This document shows positions 9,057 to 17,872 of a DNA stretch of 64,000 nucleotides, piece by piece. Within the stretch, counting starts at the first letter, position 1; every line of letters begins with the position of its first letter. The stretch is from Flavobacterium petrolei (GTDB lineage Bacteria; Bacteroidota; Bacteroidia; Flavobacteriales; Flavobacteriaceae). The notes under the pieces were generated by a model that saw only the letters and a program-made list of their open reading frames with translations, was not told the DNA's origin and did no database searches. Location: contig NZ_QNVY02000006.1 of assembly GCF_003314435.2 (NCBI RefSeq), positions 172,421 through 236,420 of the forward strand, given 5' to 3'. Made by a program: the position numbers and the translations under genes.

Positions 9057-10376
9057 ATGTCCGATAATAAGATAAGTTATTACGATAAATTCAAAGAGAA
9101 ATCAATTGATTTTAAATGGATTTTGTTTTTAGTAGGTTTTTTTTCATTCTGTAATGGGATCTTTATTAGGATAGATGCTTTTAATATTAGGTTCTCGGAT
9201 TTTTTTTTTTATTCATTTCCAGTACTAATATTTTTATATTTTAAAAAAGTAAGAATAAAAAGAACAGAGTTTTTTTTACTGTTTCTAATTTTTGCTTTAT
9301 TTATGCTCCTTGTTTTAAGAGGGATATTTCCTTTAGTAACAAATGCTACTTATGATAGTTATTTTGTAAAGTTTCTGTTCAATCGTATTTTATGGATTCC
9401 AATATACGCATTGTTTTATCTGGTTTTCAGAGGGAAGGTACTATTTTATTTTTCAGTAGGTCTCTTTGCCGGTTTATTTTTTAATTCTGTTTTTGTTTTA
9501 TATGAATATACTGTTATTATTTTGGGTAAAATTCCTGATTATAATATGCTATCCTCTATCGGGGTTTATTTTGATGAAAAGAAAATGGATATATTTAATC
9601 AAGGTTTTATACGTCCTACTGGGTTGATGATGGATCCGAATTATACTGCAGGATATAGTGGTATAGGAATTCTGTTTGCTGAGAAATTAAAATTAAAATC
9701 GAAACATAAATATCGGTTTATTATTGGACAAACATTCCTGCTAATAGTTATGTTTTTACTATTGTCACGAACAGCAATATTCTCTTTTCTCATTGTTGTT
9801 TTTGTCTTTTTTTTATTAGTGTTAATTTCTGATAGAAATGAAGTGCTTAAGTCTTTTGAAGTTATAGCATGGAGACCATTAGTTTTGTTAATTTGTTTTT
9901 TCATTCTTATATCTATAGTTGCAGCTGGCATAGGGATTGATGTCTGGCAACTTTTGGGCGATAGGTTTAGTTCTAATGATTCTAGTACTGCGACTAGAGT
10001 GTCTTATATCGATGATTACTTCAGCAAAGTTCCTTTTTTATTAATATTATTTGGCTTTGGTACTTCACGTGCAGGAGTTGGAATCGATAATTATGTTAAT
10101 AATCATACTCTTTCAGATGAAGTCTGGACGCCAGAATCCAGTATTTTAACGATGATGATTGAACAAGGGGTATTATTTATTTTATTATATTTTATATTGA
10201 GTGTTATTTTCTTTTATCGCCTTTATAAGATTGATAAATATTATGCTGCTGTTTTTATGTATGTTAATCTTATTGGTATATCATATAATTTTTTAGGCGA
10301 TCGACTTTTTTGGTTTATGTACATTATTCTCATATTAACTATTCCTACCTATAATAAAAATGAAAATACTTATTGA
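9057..10376 (+). CDS. O-antigen polymerase-like membrane protein (Wzy)
   Basis: A 439-residue protein made almost entirely of hydrophobic helices (roughly 11-12). A larger hydrophilic loop around residues 290-350 is flanked by LLSRTAIFSFL and the PESSILTMMIEQG segment. This matches Wzy polymerases and the O-antigen ligase superfamily, which join repeat units on the periplasmic side. Together with the Wzx-like protein at 4403 it completes a Wzx/Wzy pathway in the first third of the locus. Polymerase and ligase cannot be separated from sequence alone. Codon use is extremely AT-rich. Confidence 0.78.
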   Translation: MSDNKISYYDKFKEKSIDFKWILFLVGFFSFCNGIFIRIDAFNIRFSDFFFYSFPVLIFLYFKKVRIKRTEFFLLFLIFALFMLLVLRGIFPLVTNATYDSYFVKFLFNRILWIPIYALFYLVFRGKVLFYFSVGLFAGLFFNSVFVLYEYTVIILGKIPDYNMLSSIGVYFDEKKMDIFNQGFIRPTGLMMDPNYTAGYSGIGILFAEKLKLKSKHKYRFIIGQTFLLIVMFLLLSRTAIFSFLIVVFVFFLLVLISDRNEVLKSFEVIAWRPLVLLICFFILISIVAAGIGIDVWQLLGDRFSSNDSSTATRVSYIDDYFSKVPFLLILFGFGTSRAGVGIDNYVNNHTLSDEVWTPESSILTMMIEQGVLFILLYFILSVIFFYRLYKIDKYYAAVFMYVNLIGISYNFLGDRLFWFMYIILILTIPTYNKNENTY

Positions 10377-11418
10377 TTTAACTGGGTTGTATGGTAGAAA
10401 ACATACGGGGGTTGAGAACTATTCAAAAGAATTATTTAATGAGCTATGTGATCAAAAACTAGATGTGATTGGCATTTTTTCTAAGGAGGATCAGTTATCA
10501 AAAGATCAAAAACATGCTATATCATTCTTCAAAAATAGAGTGATTAATGATTTTTTTGCAATCCCTTTTTTTATATTAAAGTATCGTCCAAAAGTTGTTA
10601 TATTTCCGATTTTTCCTCCTTTGGTTTTGATCTATCTGTTTCGATTATTGGGTGTTAAAATTGTTCCTGTCGTACACGACTTAGCTTTTAAACGTTATAG
10701 TTATACATTGTCTTTATTGGCAAAAATATATCTTTCGTATAGGTATTTTGCGGCATTGAAATTTTCTTCATCAATTATAACGGTTTCTGAGCATGTTAAA
10801 TTAGATATTATGCAATTTACTCGTTGTGAAATATATAATTTTGGTCAGCATATAGAATCTATTTCGTTACCAAACAGTAAAGAAATTATTCATACCGTCC
10901 TTGATCGTTATTCAGTAGTAGAGGGTGAGTATATTTTATCTGTATCTACAGTTGAGCCTAGGAAAAACCTAAAGTATCTGTTGCGAATAATGATTCGTTT
11001 TAATCAAATGGGCTTGAATACAAAACTGTTATTGGTTGGGCGTATGGGATGGAATTCAGATAAGGAGTTGAATGGGCTATTAGAAGAGCTTGGCGATAAG
11101 GTTTTGTTTACAGGATATGTTACAAACGAAGAACTTTCTGTCCTTTATAGTAATTGTAACTATTTTATGTTAATGTCTTTATATGAGGGGTTCGGAAGAA
11201 CTCCGCTGGAGGCTGCGTTGTTAGGGGCTCAAGTTGTAGTTTCAGATATACCTGCTTTTCGAGAAAATTTAGACGGCCTAGCTACATTCTTGTCTCTTGA
11301 CGACATAGAAGTTGCTATTGACGTATTGAAAAATAGAACACATCATGAGATTAATACTGCAACACTTTTAGAGGTGGTGAATGATAAATGGAAGGTAGAT
11401 GTGGAATTACTTGTTTAG
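10360..11418 (+). CDS. Glycosyltransferase family 4 (mannosyltransferase-like)
   Basis: A 352-residue GT-B enzyme. It opens with ILIDLTGLYGRKHTGVENY, the GVExY block of GT4 mannosyl/rhamnosyltransferases. VSTVEPRKNLKYLL is the hinge that begins the donor domain. SLYEGFGRTPLEAALLG carries the donor-binding E-x7-E pattern. It overlaps the Wzy-like gene by 17 bp, so the two are co-transcribed. GDP-mannose or dTDP-rhamnose from the nearby supply genes are natural donor candidates, but this is inference. Confidence 0.87.
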   Translation: MKILIDLTGLYGRKHTGVENYSKELFNELCDQKLDVIGIFSKEDQLSKDQKHAISFFKNRVINDFFAIPFFILKYRPKVVIFPIFPPLVLIYLFRLLGVKIVPVVHDLAFKRYSYTLSLLAKIYLSYRYFAALKFSSSIITVSEHVKLDIMQFTRCEIYNFGQHIESISLPNSKEIIHTVLDRYSVVEGEYILSVSTVEPRKNLKYLLRIMIRFNQMGLNTKLLLVGRMGWNSDKELNGLLEELGDKVLFTGYVTNEELSVLYSNCNYFMLMSLYEGFGRTPLEAALLGAQVVVSDIPAFRENLDGLATFLSLDDIEVAIDVLKNRTHHEINTATLLEVVNDKWKVDVELLV

Positions 11419-11484
11419 TTTTAGAATAAAAACATTTGTTATATTCTTAAATAATGCATTATAATAAATTTAAAATAATTTTAT

Positions 11485-12159
11485 ATGGTTAATTTTTTTG
11501 CAGGTATTCCTTTCTCAACTGAAGATATTGAAGGAATTTCAAAGCTTTCATTTGCTCGAATAGCAACAGTAAATAATGAATATATTTTTAATTACCATAC
11601 TGATATTAATTTTAGGGATACATTAAAGGATGCAGTTTTTGTCTGTGATGGCCGCATTCCTTTTTTGTTTAGCAAAAATGTTTTAAAAAAATATGTTGTT
11701 AATATTACAGGTATTGATCTGATAAAGTTTGTTTACGGATCAGGTCAGTTTAAATCGGTTCTTTTTATTGGAGATACTGATGAAGCTAATTTTGAAATAG
11801 TTGATTATTTTAATAAAGCTGGTTTTCGAGCTTCTGGATGGAATCCTTTTATCGGAGACTTAGGGGCTTTAAAACTAAACGATGATTTTTTTAAATACGA
11901 TGCAGTATTTGTGGCATTAGGTTGTAAAAAGCAAGAGAAGTTTATTGATTATTTTAAAAATGATATGCAAAAAAATGGAGTTCAGCTTGTTGCTGGAATT
12001 GGAGGCGCATATAGTATTTTTTTAAACAAGAAAACGTTACCTAGTTTTGTTTATAATGCTGGGTTAGGTTCTATTTGGCGTTTATTTCAAGAGTTCAAGT
12101 TATTTAGGATTATTCGCTTATTTGACTCTTTGAAAGCTTTTAGATATTATTTTAAATAA
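11485..12159 (+). CDS. WecG/TagA/CpsF-family glycosyltransferase (GT26)
   Basis: A 224-residue protein of the GT26 family, which adds ManNAc or ManNAcA to a polyprenyl-diphosphate GlcNAc primer. Family features seen are the N-terminal VCDGRIPFLF block with its aspartate, LFIGDTDE, ALGCKKQEKFI (the GxPKQE-type motif), VAGIGGAYS, and the C-terminal SIWRLFQEFKLFR segment that associates with the membrane. WecB at 5916 can supply UDP-ManNAc and a WecA/WbpL-type transferase at 20957 could make the primer, so the three form a coherent step. It closes the tightly packed Wzx/Wzy block. Confidence 0.87.
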   Translation: MVNFFAGIPFSTEDIEGISKLSFARIATVNNEYIFNYHTDINFRDTLKDAVFVCDGRIPFLFSKNVLKKYVVNITGIDLIKFVYGSGQFKSVLFIGDTDEANFEIVDYFNKAGFRASGWNPFIGDLGALKLNDDFFKYDAVFVALGCKKQEKFIDYFKNDMQKNGVQLVAGIGGAYSIFLNKKTLPSFVYNAGLGSIWRLFQEFKLFRIIRLFDSLKAFRYYFK

Positions 12160-12338
12160 GACTAGATTGGCCTTCTGTTTAGGATTTAACTAGATAAGAG
12201 TTAGTTTCTAGAGTGTAGTTAATCATTTTTACGAATAGATTAGTGTGTTGGTTAATTGTGTACTTAAATATAATGCGCCCTAAAAAAGGGGTGAAATGGC
12301 ATATTTTAAGCCCAGATTTTATACAGTAAATAAATTTA

Positions 12339-13232
12339 ATGAAGATAATTATCACAGGGTCAAGCGGATTTGTTGGACAGAATCTTAAAAGATATTTAGA
12401 ATCATTGCACGAGTTGCATTCTTTTTCAGTGCGCTACAAGCCACAGCAACAGTTTAAGTTGGATGGATATGCGATCGTACATGCGGCAGGAAAGGCACAT
12501 GACTTAAAGAAAGTGTCTAATGCAAAAGCTTATTACGATGGTAATTTTGAGTTAACTAAGCAGTTATTTGATTCTTTTTTGGTGTCGGAAGCCAAAGTAT
12601 TTGTATTTATCAGCACAGTAAAAGCTGTTGCAGATGAGGTAAAGGGAATATTGCATGAAGATGAAATTCCCAATCCTAAAACGCACTATGGTAAATCTAA
12701 GCATCAGGCAGAACAATATATTTTATCTACTGAACTACCAATAGGAAAACGAGTTTATATTCTGCGGCCTTGTATGATTCACGGTCCTAGAAATAAAGGG
12801 AATTTAAATTTATTGTATCAATTGGTTGCCAAAGGATTTCCTTGGCCTTTGGGAGCTTTTGAGAACCAACGTTCTTTTCTGAGTATCGAAAATCTTTGTT
12901 TTGTTATTAAAGAATTATTAGAAAACAATGCAATTCCATCGGGGGTCTATCAAGTAGCAGATGACGAACCTTTGTCTACAAACCAATTAATTTTGTTGCT
13001 TGGAAAGAGTTTGGATAAAAAAAGCAGAATACTCAACTTATCAAAAAATATGATAACCTCTATTGCTAAATTGGGAGATCATTTACATTTACCCTTAAAT
13101 TCAGAACGGTTACAAAAGCTAACGGAGAATTATGTGGTGAGCAATCAAAAGATAGTAAAGTCTATCGGCAAAGACTTACCTATTTCTTCTGAAGAAGGTT
13201 TAATGATAACTTTTGAATCCTTTAAGAAGTAA
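12339..13232 (+). CDS. NDP-sugar 4-reductase/epimerase, WbpV-like
   Basis: A short-chain dehydrogenase of 297 residues with GSSGFVGQNL at the N-terminus. AIVHAAGKAHDL and ISTVKAV follow, then the catalytic YGKSK. RPCMIHGPRNKGNL, FENQRSFLSIENLC and the overall length match the WbpV/WreQ-type proteins. Those reduce the 4-keto sugar made by WbpM-type dehydratases to UDP-QuiNAc (or act as epimerases). A WbpM homologue (24951) and a WbpL-type transferase (20957) are in the same locus, supporting a QuiNAc or FucNAc initiation module. Exact product stereochemistry cannot be read from sequence. Confidence 0.8.
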   Translation: MKIIITGSSGFVGQNLKRYLESLHELHSFSVRYKPQQQFKLDGYAIVHAAGKAHDLKKVSNAKAYYDGNFELTKQLFDSFLVSEAKVFVFISTVKAVADEVKGILHEDEIPNPKTHYGKSKHQAEQYILSTELPIGKRVYILRPCMIHGPRNKGNLNLLYQLVAKGFPWPLGAFENQRSFLSIENLCFVIKELLENNAIPSGVYQVADDEPLSTNQLILLLGKSLDKKSRILNLSKNMITSIAKLGDHLHLPLNSERLQKLTENYVVSNQKIVKSIGKDLPISSEEGLMITFESFKK

Positions 13233-13249
13233 AAGACAAAAAAAATATA

Positions 13250-14338
13250 ATGACTGGAACTAAAAATAACAACTATGTTTTAATCATGGCTGGTGGCGTG
13301 GGCAGTCGGTTTTGGCCTAAGAGCCGCAACCACTTTCCTAAGCAGTTTATTGATTTTCTGGGTTTAGGTAAATCATTACTGCAACTTACTTATGAGCGAT
13401 TTGAGAAAATTTGTCCTAAAGAAAATATTTATATACTGAGCAATCGGCAGTATTTGGATTTGATTCAAGAACAATTGGTGGGGATTTCTATTACTAATAT
13501 ATTATTGGAGCCGAGTCGTAACAATACAGCGCCTTGTATTGCTTATGCCTCCTACAAAATTTTGAATCAAAATTCGGATGCCAATATAGTGGTAGCACCA
13601 TCCGATCATTTGATTTTAAAAGAAACTGAATTTTTGGATAAAATTTCACAAGCCCTAGATTATACCGCAACAAACGACGCATTGGTGACGTTAGGAATTA
13701 CTCCAACACGACCGGATACGGGTTATGGGTATGTCAATTTCCAGAGAGAGGGTATTGATGGCGTTCATAAGGTGGAATGTTTCCTAGAAAAGCCTATTCT
13801 CGAAAAAGCACAAGAATATCTAGCTAGCGGAGCGTATTTGTGGAATGCAGGAATTTTTATTTGGCGCGCCCAAAGTATTCAAAATGCTTTTAAACAACAT
13901 GCAACCGAAATACATGAATTGTTCATTCAAGGAAATGATGTCTACAATACCAACGCAGAAGTAGCATTTATAGATGAAAAGTACCCTAAAAGTCCTAACA
14001 TCTCTATAGATTATGCTATTTTAGAAAAGGCAACGAATATTTATACTATTCCTGCTGATATCGGTTGGTCCGATCTGGGTACTTGGGCTTCCTTGCATGA
14101 GGTAGCTGAGAAAGATGCTTTTAATAACTCGGTTACCGTTTCTCAAAAGCATCTCAGCAACACTACGAATTGCTTGATACAAGTGCCAAAAGGGAAAGGG
14201 GTAGTTATAGACGGGCTTGAAAATTACATTATTGTTGATGATGCCAATGTATTACTAATTTACCCTAAAGACAAAGAACAAGAAATCAAACAAGTATCGA
14301 TACAAATGAGTGAAGATTTTGGTGTTGATTTTCAGTAA
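13250..14338 (+). CDS. manC: Mannose-1-phosphate guanylyltransferase
   Basis: It makes GDP-mannose from mannose-1-phosphate and GTP. The 362-residue protein has the signature MAGGVGSRFWPKSR near residue 13 with the following PKQF. EPSRNNTAPC, FLEKP and ADIGWSDLGTW are also present. It is the short, single-domain form; many bacteria carry a fused PMI cupin of about 110 more residues. Here a cupin follows as a separate gene 32 bp downstream. No phosphomannomutase (manB) is visible in the window, so that step must be encoded elsewhere. Confidence 0.94.
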   Translation: MTGTKNNNYVLIMAGGVGSRFWPKSRNHFPKQFIDFLGLGKSLLQLTYERFEKICPKENIYILSNRQYLDLIQEQLVGISITNILLEPSRNNTAPCIAYASYKILNQNSDANIVVAPSDHLILKETEFLDKISQALDYTATNDALVTLGITPTRPDTGYGYVNFQREGIDGVHKVECFLEKPILEKAQEYLASGAYLWNAGIFIWRAQSIQNAFKQHATEIHELFIQGNDVYNTNAEVAFIDEKYPKSPNISIDYAILEKATNIYTIPADIGWSDLGTWASLHEVAEKDAFNNSVTVSQKHLSNTTNCLIQVPKGKGVVIDGLENYIIVDDANVLLIYPKDKEQEIKQVSIQMSEDFGVDFQ

Positions 14339-14370
14339 AAAAAGTGATAATTAATAACGTAATACTGTAA

Positions 14371-14859
14371 ATGAAAACTACTATATTTAATCAAATAAAT
14401 GAATCCTTACAACAAGAGGGATTTACAATAGCATCCTATGATGATCATCGCCCCTGGGGCGGTTTTTTTGTTATAGATGAAAATCAAGCGCAAAAATTTG
14501 CAGACACCTATTTTGAAGGATTGGATGTGTCTACCCTTAAGATATCCGGAAAACTTAGTCCGAAAATATTGTTAGTAGCGCCTCATCAACGATTGTCCTG
14601 GCAATACCATCACCGTAGGGCCGAGATATGGCGACTCATCGATGGGGAAGCAGGTGTTATTCGCAGTAAAGATGATGTACAAGGAGAACTTGAAGTATTA
14701 AAAAAAGGCGATACGATTACCTTGCAGCAAGGGGAGCGCCACCGTTTAGTAGGACTCGATGATTGGGGAGTTGTTGCTGAAATTTGGCAACACACCGTCG
14801 CAGAAAACCCATCTGATGAAGATGATATTGTACGGTTACAGGATGATTTTGGGAGATAG
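14371..14859 (+). CDS. Type II phosphomannose-isomerase-like cupin protein
   Basis: A 162-residue cupin that resembles the C-terminal PMI domain of bifunctional ManC/PMI enzymes. The diagnostic metal-binding block runs from PHQRLSWQ (residues 71-78) through His80, His81 and Glu85. A second block, GERHRLVGLDDWGVV, closes the barrel. The domain could isomerise fructose-6-phosphate and mannose-6-phosphate upstream of ManC, or only act as a partner. The first 65 residues (HRPWGGFFVIDENQ and following) are an extra N-terminal region that fused enzymes lack in this form. It follows manC directly, consistent with a split two-gene version. Confidence 0.85.
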   Translation: MKTTIFNQINESLQQEGFTIASYDDHRPWGGFFVIDENQAQKFADTYFEGLDVSTLKISGKLSPKILLVAPHQRLSWQYHHRRAEIWRLIDGEAGVIRSKDDVQGELEVLKKGDTITLQQGERHRLVGLDDWGVVAEIWQHTVAENPSDEDDIVRLQDDFGR

Positions 14860-15201
14860 CAGGCTGTTGTCGGTACGGGAGTGAGAAGTGAGAAGTGAGA
14901 AGTGTCCTTCGACTGCGCTCAGGGTGACAGAATGAATGTTGATTTTTATGACAATCTGTTACTTGAATCACTGTTGAAAATGGAACACGGATGACACGGA
15001 TTTTAACTGATACACGCGGATTTAAAAATCTAGCTAGAACTGACATTTTGATTAAGGAGTCCTTTGACTGCGCTCAGGGTGACAGAGTGGATGTTATATT
15101 ATATTTTTTTTACAAAATCCCGAAGTGTTGGGAGGGACTGCGTTTTGAATATTCGCAGCCAGCGGGTTACTAACCATTATAATTCTATATTTTAAATAAA
15201 A
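14860..15201 (+). repeat. Intergenic region with heptamer array and dispersed repeats
   Basis: No credible gene is seen here. From 14881 to 14904 there are three heptamer units GTGAGAA. At 14906-14930 and 15061-15085 lie two copies of a dispersed motif centred on GACTGCGCTCAGGGTGACAG. Related copies occur at 23338, 41131 and 45211. Between them is an ACACGGATGACACGGATT-type stretch that recurs in weaker form near 61475. A 60-codon open frame across 14991-15173 consists only of these repeats and is not supported. Confidence 0.8.
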
Positions 15202-15750
15202 ATGACTTTAGAAATTACTACAATTCAAGATCTTGTGATTATAAACCCAACTGTATTTCATGACGAACGGGGTTATTTTTTTGAAGCTTATAATCAAGCT
15301 AAATTTCATGAAAATGGGATCAATTATCAGTTTATTCAAGACAACCAATCTTTCTCTACGAGAGGGGTAATTCGTGGGTTGCATTTACAGATTAACCCTT
15401 ATGCACAGGCGAAATTAGTGCGGGTATTAGAAGGAGAAATTCTGGATGTTGCCGTCGATTTACGAAAAAATTCGGAGACTTATGGGCAGCATTTTAGTGT
15501 GGTTTTGAGCGCAACTAATAAAAAACAATTGATGGTGCCACATGGCTTTGCACATGGCTTTTCGGTCTTGAGCGAAACGGCGTCAGTACTGTATAAAGTA
15601 GATCAGCTGTACAATAAGGATAGTGAGAGAGGCATTCGTTATGATGACCCGACTCTTGCCATAGATTGGCAATTAGATTCTAAAGAGATTATTGTATCAG
15701 AAAAGGATTTGATTTTGCCTAGTTTTAATGATATCGATTGGGAGTTTTAA
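15202..15750 (+). CDS. rfbC: dTDP-4-dehydrorhamnose 3,5-epimerase
   Basis: Third enzyme of dTDP-L-rhamnose synthesis. The 182-residue protein shows all family blocks. HDERGYFFE (from residue 20) binds substrate, and RGVIRGLHLQ contains catalytic His61. LDVAVDLRKNSETYGQ follows. VPHGFAHGF includes His114, and YKVDQLYNKDSERGI includes catalytic Tyr131. In this organism the four rhamnose genes run C-D-B-A, and each pair is separated by hundreds of bases of repeats instead of being packed. The short leader (15180-15201) is AT-rich. Confidence 0.95.
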   Translation: MTLEITTIQDLVIINPTVFHDERGYFFEAYNQAKFHENGINYQFIQDNQSFSTRGVIRGLHLQINPYAQAKLVRVLEGEILDVAVDLRKNSETYGQHFSVVLSATNKKQLMVPHGFAHGFSVLSETASVLYKVDQLYNKDSERGIRYDDPTLAIDWQLDSKEIIVSEKDLILPSFNDIDWEF

Positions 15751-15754
15751 TACT

Positions 15755-15957
15755 TAACCGCAAAGTTCGCGAAAAAAAAGTTTAAAGTTTAAGGTTTAAA
15801 GTTGTCACTGGTGAGAATGAGAATTGGGTTTAACCGCAAAGTTCGCAAAGAAGATTAAAAAAAGTTTAAAGTTTAAGGTTTAAAGTTGTCCAACCGCAAA
15901 GTTCGCAAAGAAGATTAAAAAAAGTTTAAAGTTTAAGGTTTAAGGTTTAAAGTTGTC
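15755..15957 (+). repeat. Tandem repeat, three units of 52-66 bp
   Basis: Three direct units each begin with AACCGCAAAGTTCGC (at 15756, 15832 and 15892) and continue into runs of GTTTAAAGTTTAAGGTTTAA. Units two and three are adjacent and nearly identical; unit three has one extra GGTTTAA step. Unit one is shorter and separated by about 25 bp of unrelated sequence. The array fills the whole gap between rfbC and rfbD. Inner heptamer-like steps (GTTTAAA, GTTTAAG) suggest slippage as a source of length change. Confidence 0.85.
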
Positions 15958-15992
15958 GGTAAGATTGAGAGTTTGTTTGATAAAAAATAATT

Positions 15993-16856
15993 ATGCAAAA
16001 AATAGTAGTAACAGGAGCCACTGGACAATTGGGTTCAGAACTGAAAGTGTTATCTGAGAATTATGCGCAATATGAATGGATTTTTGCCGATAGGACGCAA
16101 GTATCTTTGGATAATTTGGATGTCTTAAAATACCAATTAGAAGTACTATCTCCAAATATAATTTTGAATTGTGGTGCTTATACTGCTGTAGACAAAGCTG
16201 AAACCGAACAGGAATTAGCAAACATTATTAATGATTTGGCTGTAGGTATTATTGCCCAATATGTTAAAGATCATTGCGTAAAATTAATCCATATTTCTAC
16301 GGATTATGTTTTTGACGGTACTGCAGCTACTGCATTGACGGAGACTGCTGCAACAAATCCTATCAATGTTTATGGTGTGACCAAGTTGGCAGGAGAAAAG
16401 GCTTGTTTGCAAGAAAATCCAAATTCAATTATAATCAGGACTTCTTGGGTATATTCCAGTTTTGGAGCTAATTTTGTAAAAACGATGTCGAAATTGATGC
16501 AAGAAAGAGCTACTTTAAGCGTTGTCAATGACCAGATTGGGAGTCCAACCTACGCAGCTGATTTGGCCCAGGCCATCATGGTTATACTCACACATGAGCA
16601 ATGGCAGGCAGGTATTTATCATTTTTCTAATGAGGGAGAGATCAGTTGGTATGAGTTTGCTTTGGCGATTAAAGAAATTGGTGGTTTTGATTGTGAAATC
16701 ATTGGAATTCCTGCTTCTAATTATCCAACACCTGCAAAGCGTCCACAGTTTTCTTTATTGGATAAGGGTAAGATTAAGAAGGTTTATGGGGTTGAGGTTC
16801 CGGATTATTTATCTAGTTTACGGAAATGTATGGAACTACTACTTATTACGAATTGA
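15993..16856 (+). CDS. rfbD: dTDP-4-dehydrorhamnose reductase
   Basis: Last enzyme of dTDP-L-rhamnose synthesis; it reduces the 4-keto sugar with NAD(P)H. The protein is 287 residues, the typical length. It has GATGQLGSEL (residues 8-17) for dinucleotide binding, NCGAYTAVDKAE, ISTDYVFDG with Ser102/Thr103/Asp104, and NVYGVTKLAGE with Tyr127 and Lys131. RTSWVYSSFGANFVKTM and VNDQIGSPTYAADLA are also diagnostic. It lies 36 bp after the tandem repeats and is followed by 1.18 kb of structured repeats before rfbB. Confidence 0.95.
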   Translation: MQKIVVTGATGQLGSELKVLSENYAQYEWIFADRTQVSLDNLDVLKYQLEVLSPNIILNCGAYTAVDKAETEQELANIINDLAVGIIAQYVKDHCVKLIHISTDYVFDGTAATALTETAATNPINVYGVTKLAGEKACLQENPNSIIIRTSWVYSSFGANFVKTMSKLMQERATLSVVNDQIGSPTYAADLAQAIMVILTHEQWQAGIYHFSNEGEISWYEFALAIKEIGGFDCEIIGIPASNYPTPAKRPQFSLLDKGKIKKVYGVEVPDYLSSLRKCMELLLITN

Positions 16857-16908
16857 AGCGAATTGAAATGAATTCACTCGAATTTCACAAATATATAGTG
16901 CCAATTAC

Positions 16909-17117
16909 GTTTTATTGAAAGTAAAAATATTAGGGCTTAGTATTTTTCTTTTGTCTTGATACAAAAGAAACAAAAAATCAAGCCTGAAAATAAAAAGCTT
17001 AAAAACTACCTCAAAGTGCCGTTCCGCAGCCCGAGCCGTTCGTCCTTCGTCCTCAACTCGCGGACTGCTGCCACTTTACTTTTTCGTTGTTTTTTTATGC
17101 TTTTTATTTAAGGGCGC
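16909..17117 (+). repeat. Modular structured element, copy A
   Basis: The copy begins with TTTTATTGAAAGTAAAA. A perfect stem follows, TTTCTTTTGT (16945-16954) against ACAAAAGAAA (16961-16970), around loop CTTGAT. ATCAAG at 16977-16982 is the exact complement of the loop. AAATAAAAAGC (16988-16998) pairs with GCTTTTTATTT (17099-17109) and encloses a GC-rich core containing CAGCCCGAGCC and CTCGCGGACTGC. The 3' end is TAAGGGCG. A (TTA)n stretch follows at about 17151-17176. The upstream 16857-16908 holds a CGAATT-rich repeat related to 19287-19320. Confidence 0.85.
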
Positions 17118-17180
17118 GGGTAAGAGTGGAGTGAAGAGCGTTTAAGGAATTTATATTATTTATTATTATTATTTATTCCT

Positions 17181-17455
17181 GAAGAACAATCTTTTCTTTT
17201 AGCTCACTTAACTTTTAGTATAAGTGGTGTTCGCAGAATCTTCGATTTGCCTTGATGCAAAAGAAACAAAAATTATTCACGGATTGATATTGTTTTTTTA
17301 GTATTCATGGATCTTCGATTTCAAGCCTGAAAATAAAAAGCTATAAAAATTAAAAACTTAAAAATTGTTTTGGGTTTTTACAAGACTCCCACTGGCAGTC
17401 CTCCTTTTAATTTCAAATGTTGTTTCTTTATGCTTTTTATTTAAGGGTGGGGCAA
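17181..17455 (+). repeat. Modular structured element, copy B
   Basis: The left end is GAAGAACAATCTTTTC. A TAGCTCACTTAACTTTTA block shared with copy D follows. The hairpin is TTTGC-CTTGAT-GCAAA, with the same loop as copy A but different closing pairs. About 60 bp absent from copies A and C (TATTCACGG...TCTTCGATT) precede TCAAGCCTGAA. AAATAAAAAGC (17331-17341) pairs with GCTTTTTATTT (17432-17442). The core contains CCACTGGCAGTCC. The end is TTTAAGGGTGG, followed at once by heptamers. Confidence 0.83.
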
Positions 17456-17462
17456 AGAGTAT

Positions 17463-17541
17463 TGAGAAGTGAATAGTGCATAGTGAGAAGCGAATAGTGA
17501 GAGGTGAGAAGTGAGGAGTGAATAGTGAGAAGTTAGAAGTG
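17463..17541 (+). repeat. Heptamer array (GTGAGAA/GTGAATA), after copy B
   Basis: Roughly eleven 7-bp steps, mixing GTGAGAA, GTGAATA, GTGAGAG, GTGAGGA and GTGCATA. The period of seven is not a multiple of three and there are no start signals, so coding is unlikely. It sits directly after the 3' end of structured copy B and before a tail hairpin at 17545-17605. Confidence 0.85.
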
Positions 17542-17544
17542 GCT

Positions 17545-17605
17545 TTCAATTTTCATTTTACCGCAGCCTAAAGAGAGTTGAAAATTTAGAGTTTGATGTT
17601 GTTTC
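17545..17605 (+). repeat. Tail hairpin family, copy T1
   Basis: AATTTTC (17548-17554) pairs with GAAAATT (17580-17586) around a loop containing CCGCAGCCTAAAG. TTAGAGTTTGATGTTGTTTC follows. Three related copies are at 17916, 22580 and 23281. The AATTTTC/GAAAATT arms are kept while the loop varies. Confidence 0.75.
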
Positions 17606-17643
17606 GAGGCTATATAGAGACTTTGAATTGTGCTACAAATAGC

Positions 17644-17860
17644 TTTTACTGAAAGTAAAATTAATGGGTATTTATTTTTCTTTTGCCTTGATACAAAAGA
17701 AACAAAAGATCAAGCCTGAATAGTTTTAACCCAAAATCATCGGACGCATTTTTCTATCACAACCCCAGCCGCTCGTGTTTCACACTCGACTCGGGGGTTG
17801 CTCCCTCCGGCCACCGCTTAAATCCTTACCGTGATTTTTTCGGTAAAAACTATAAGGGCG
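17644..17860 (+). repeat. Modular structured element, copy C
   Basis: The left end TTTTACTGAAAGTAAAA matches copy A. The stem is TTTCTTTTG (17677-17685) with CAAAAGAAA (17694-17702) around CCTTGATA. ATCAAG at 17709-17714 complements the loop. The core is a different type: AAAATCATCGG (17733-17743) pairs with CCGTGATTTT (17829-17838) with one bulge, and inside it CAACCCC (17760-17766) pairs with GGGGTTG (17794-17800). It ends TATAAGGGCG. The core is nearly identical to that of copy F, 5.3 kb away. Confidence 0.87.
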
Positions 17861-17872
17861 ATGTGAAGAGTA

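Noticed and set aside
17358..17549. 63-codon minus-strand open frame
   Set aside because: It consists of the heptamer array and structured copy B, with no family features.
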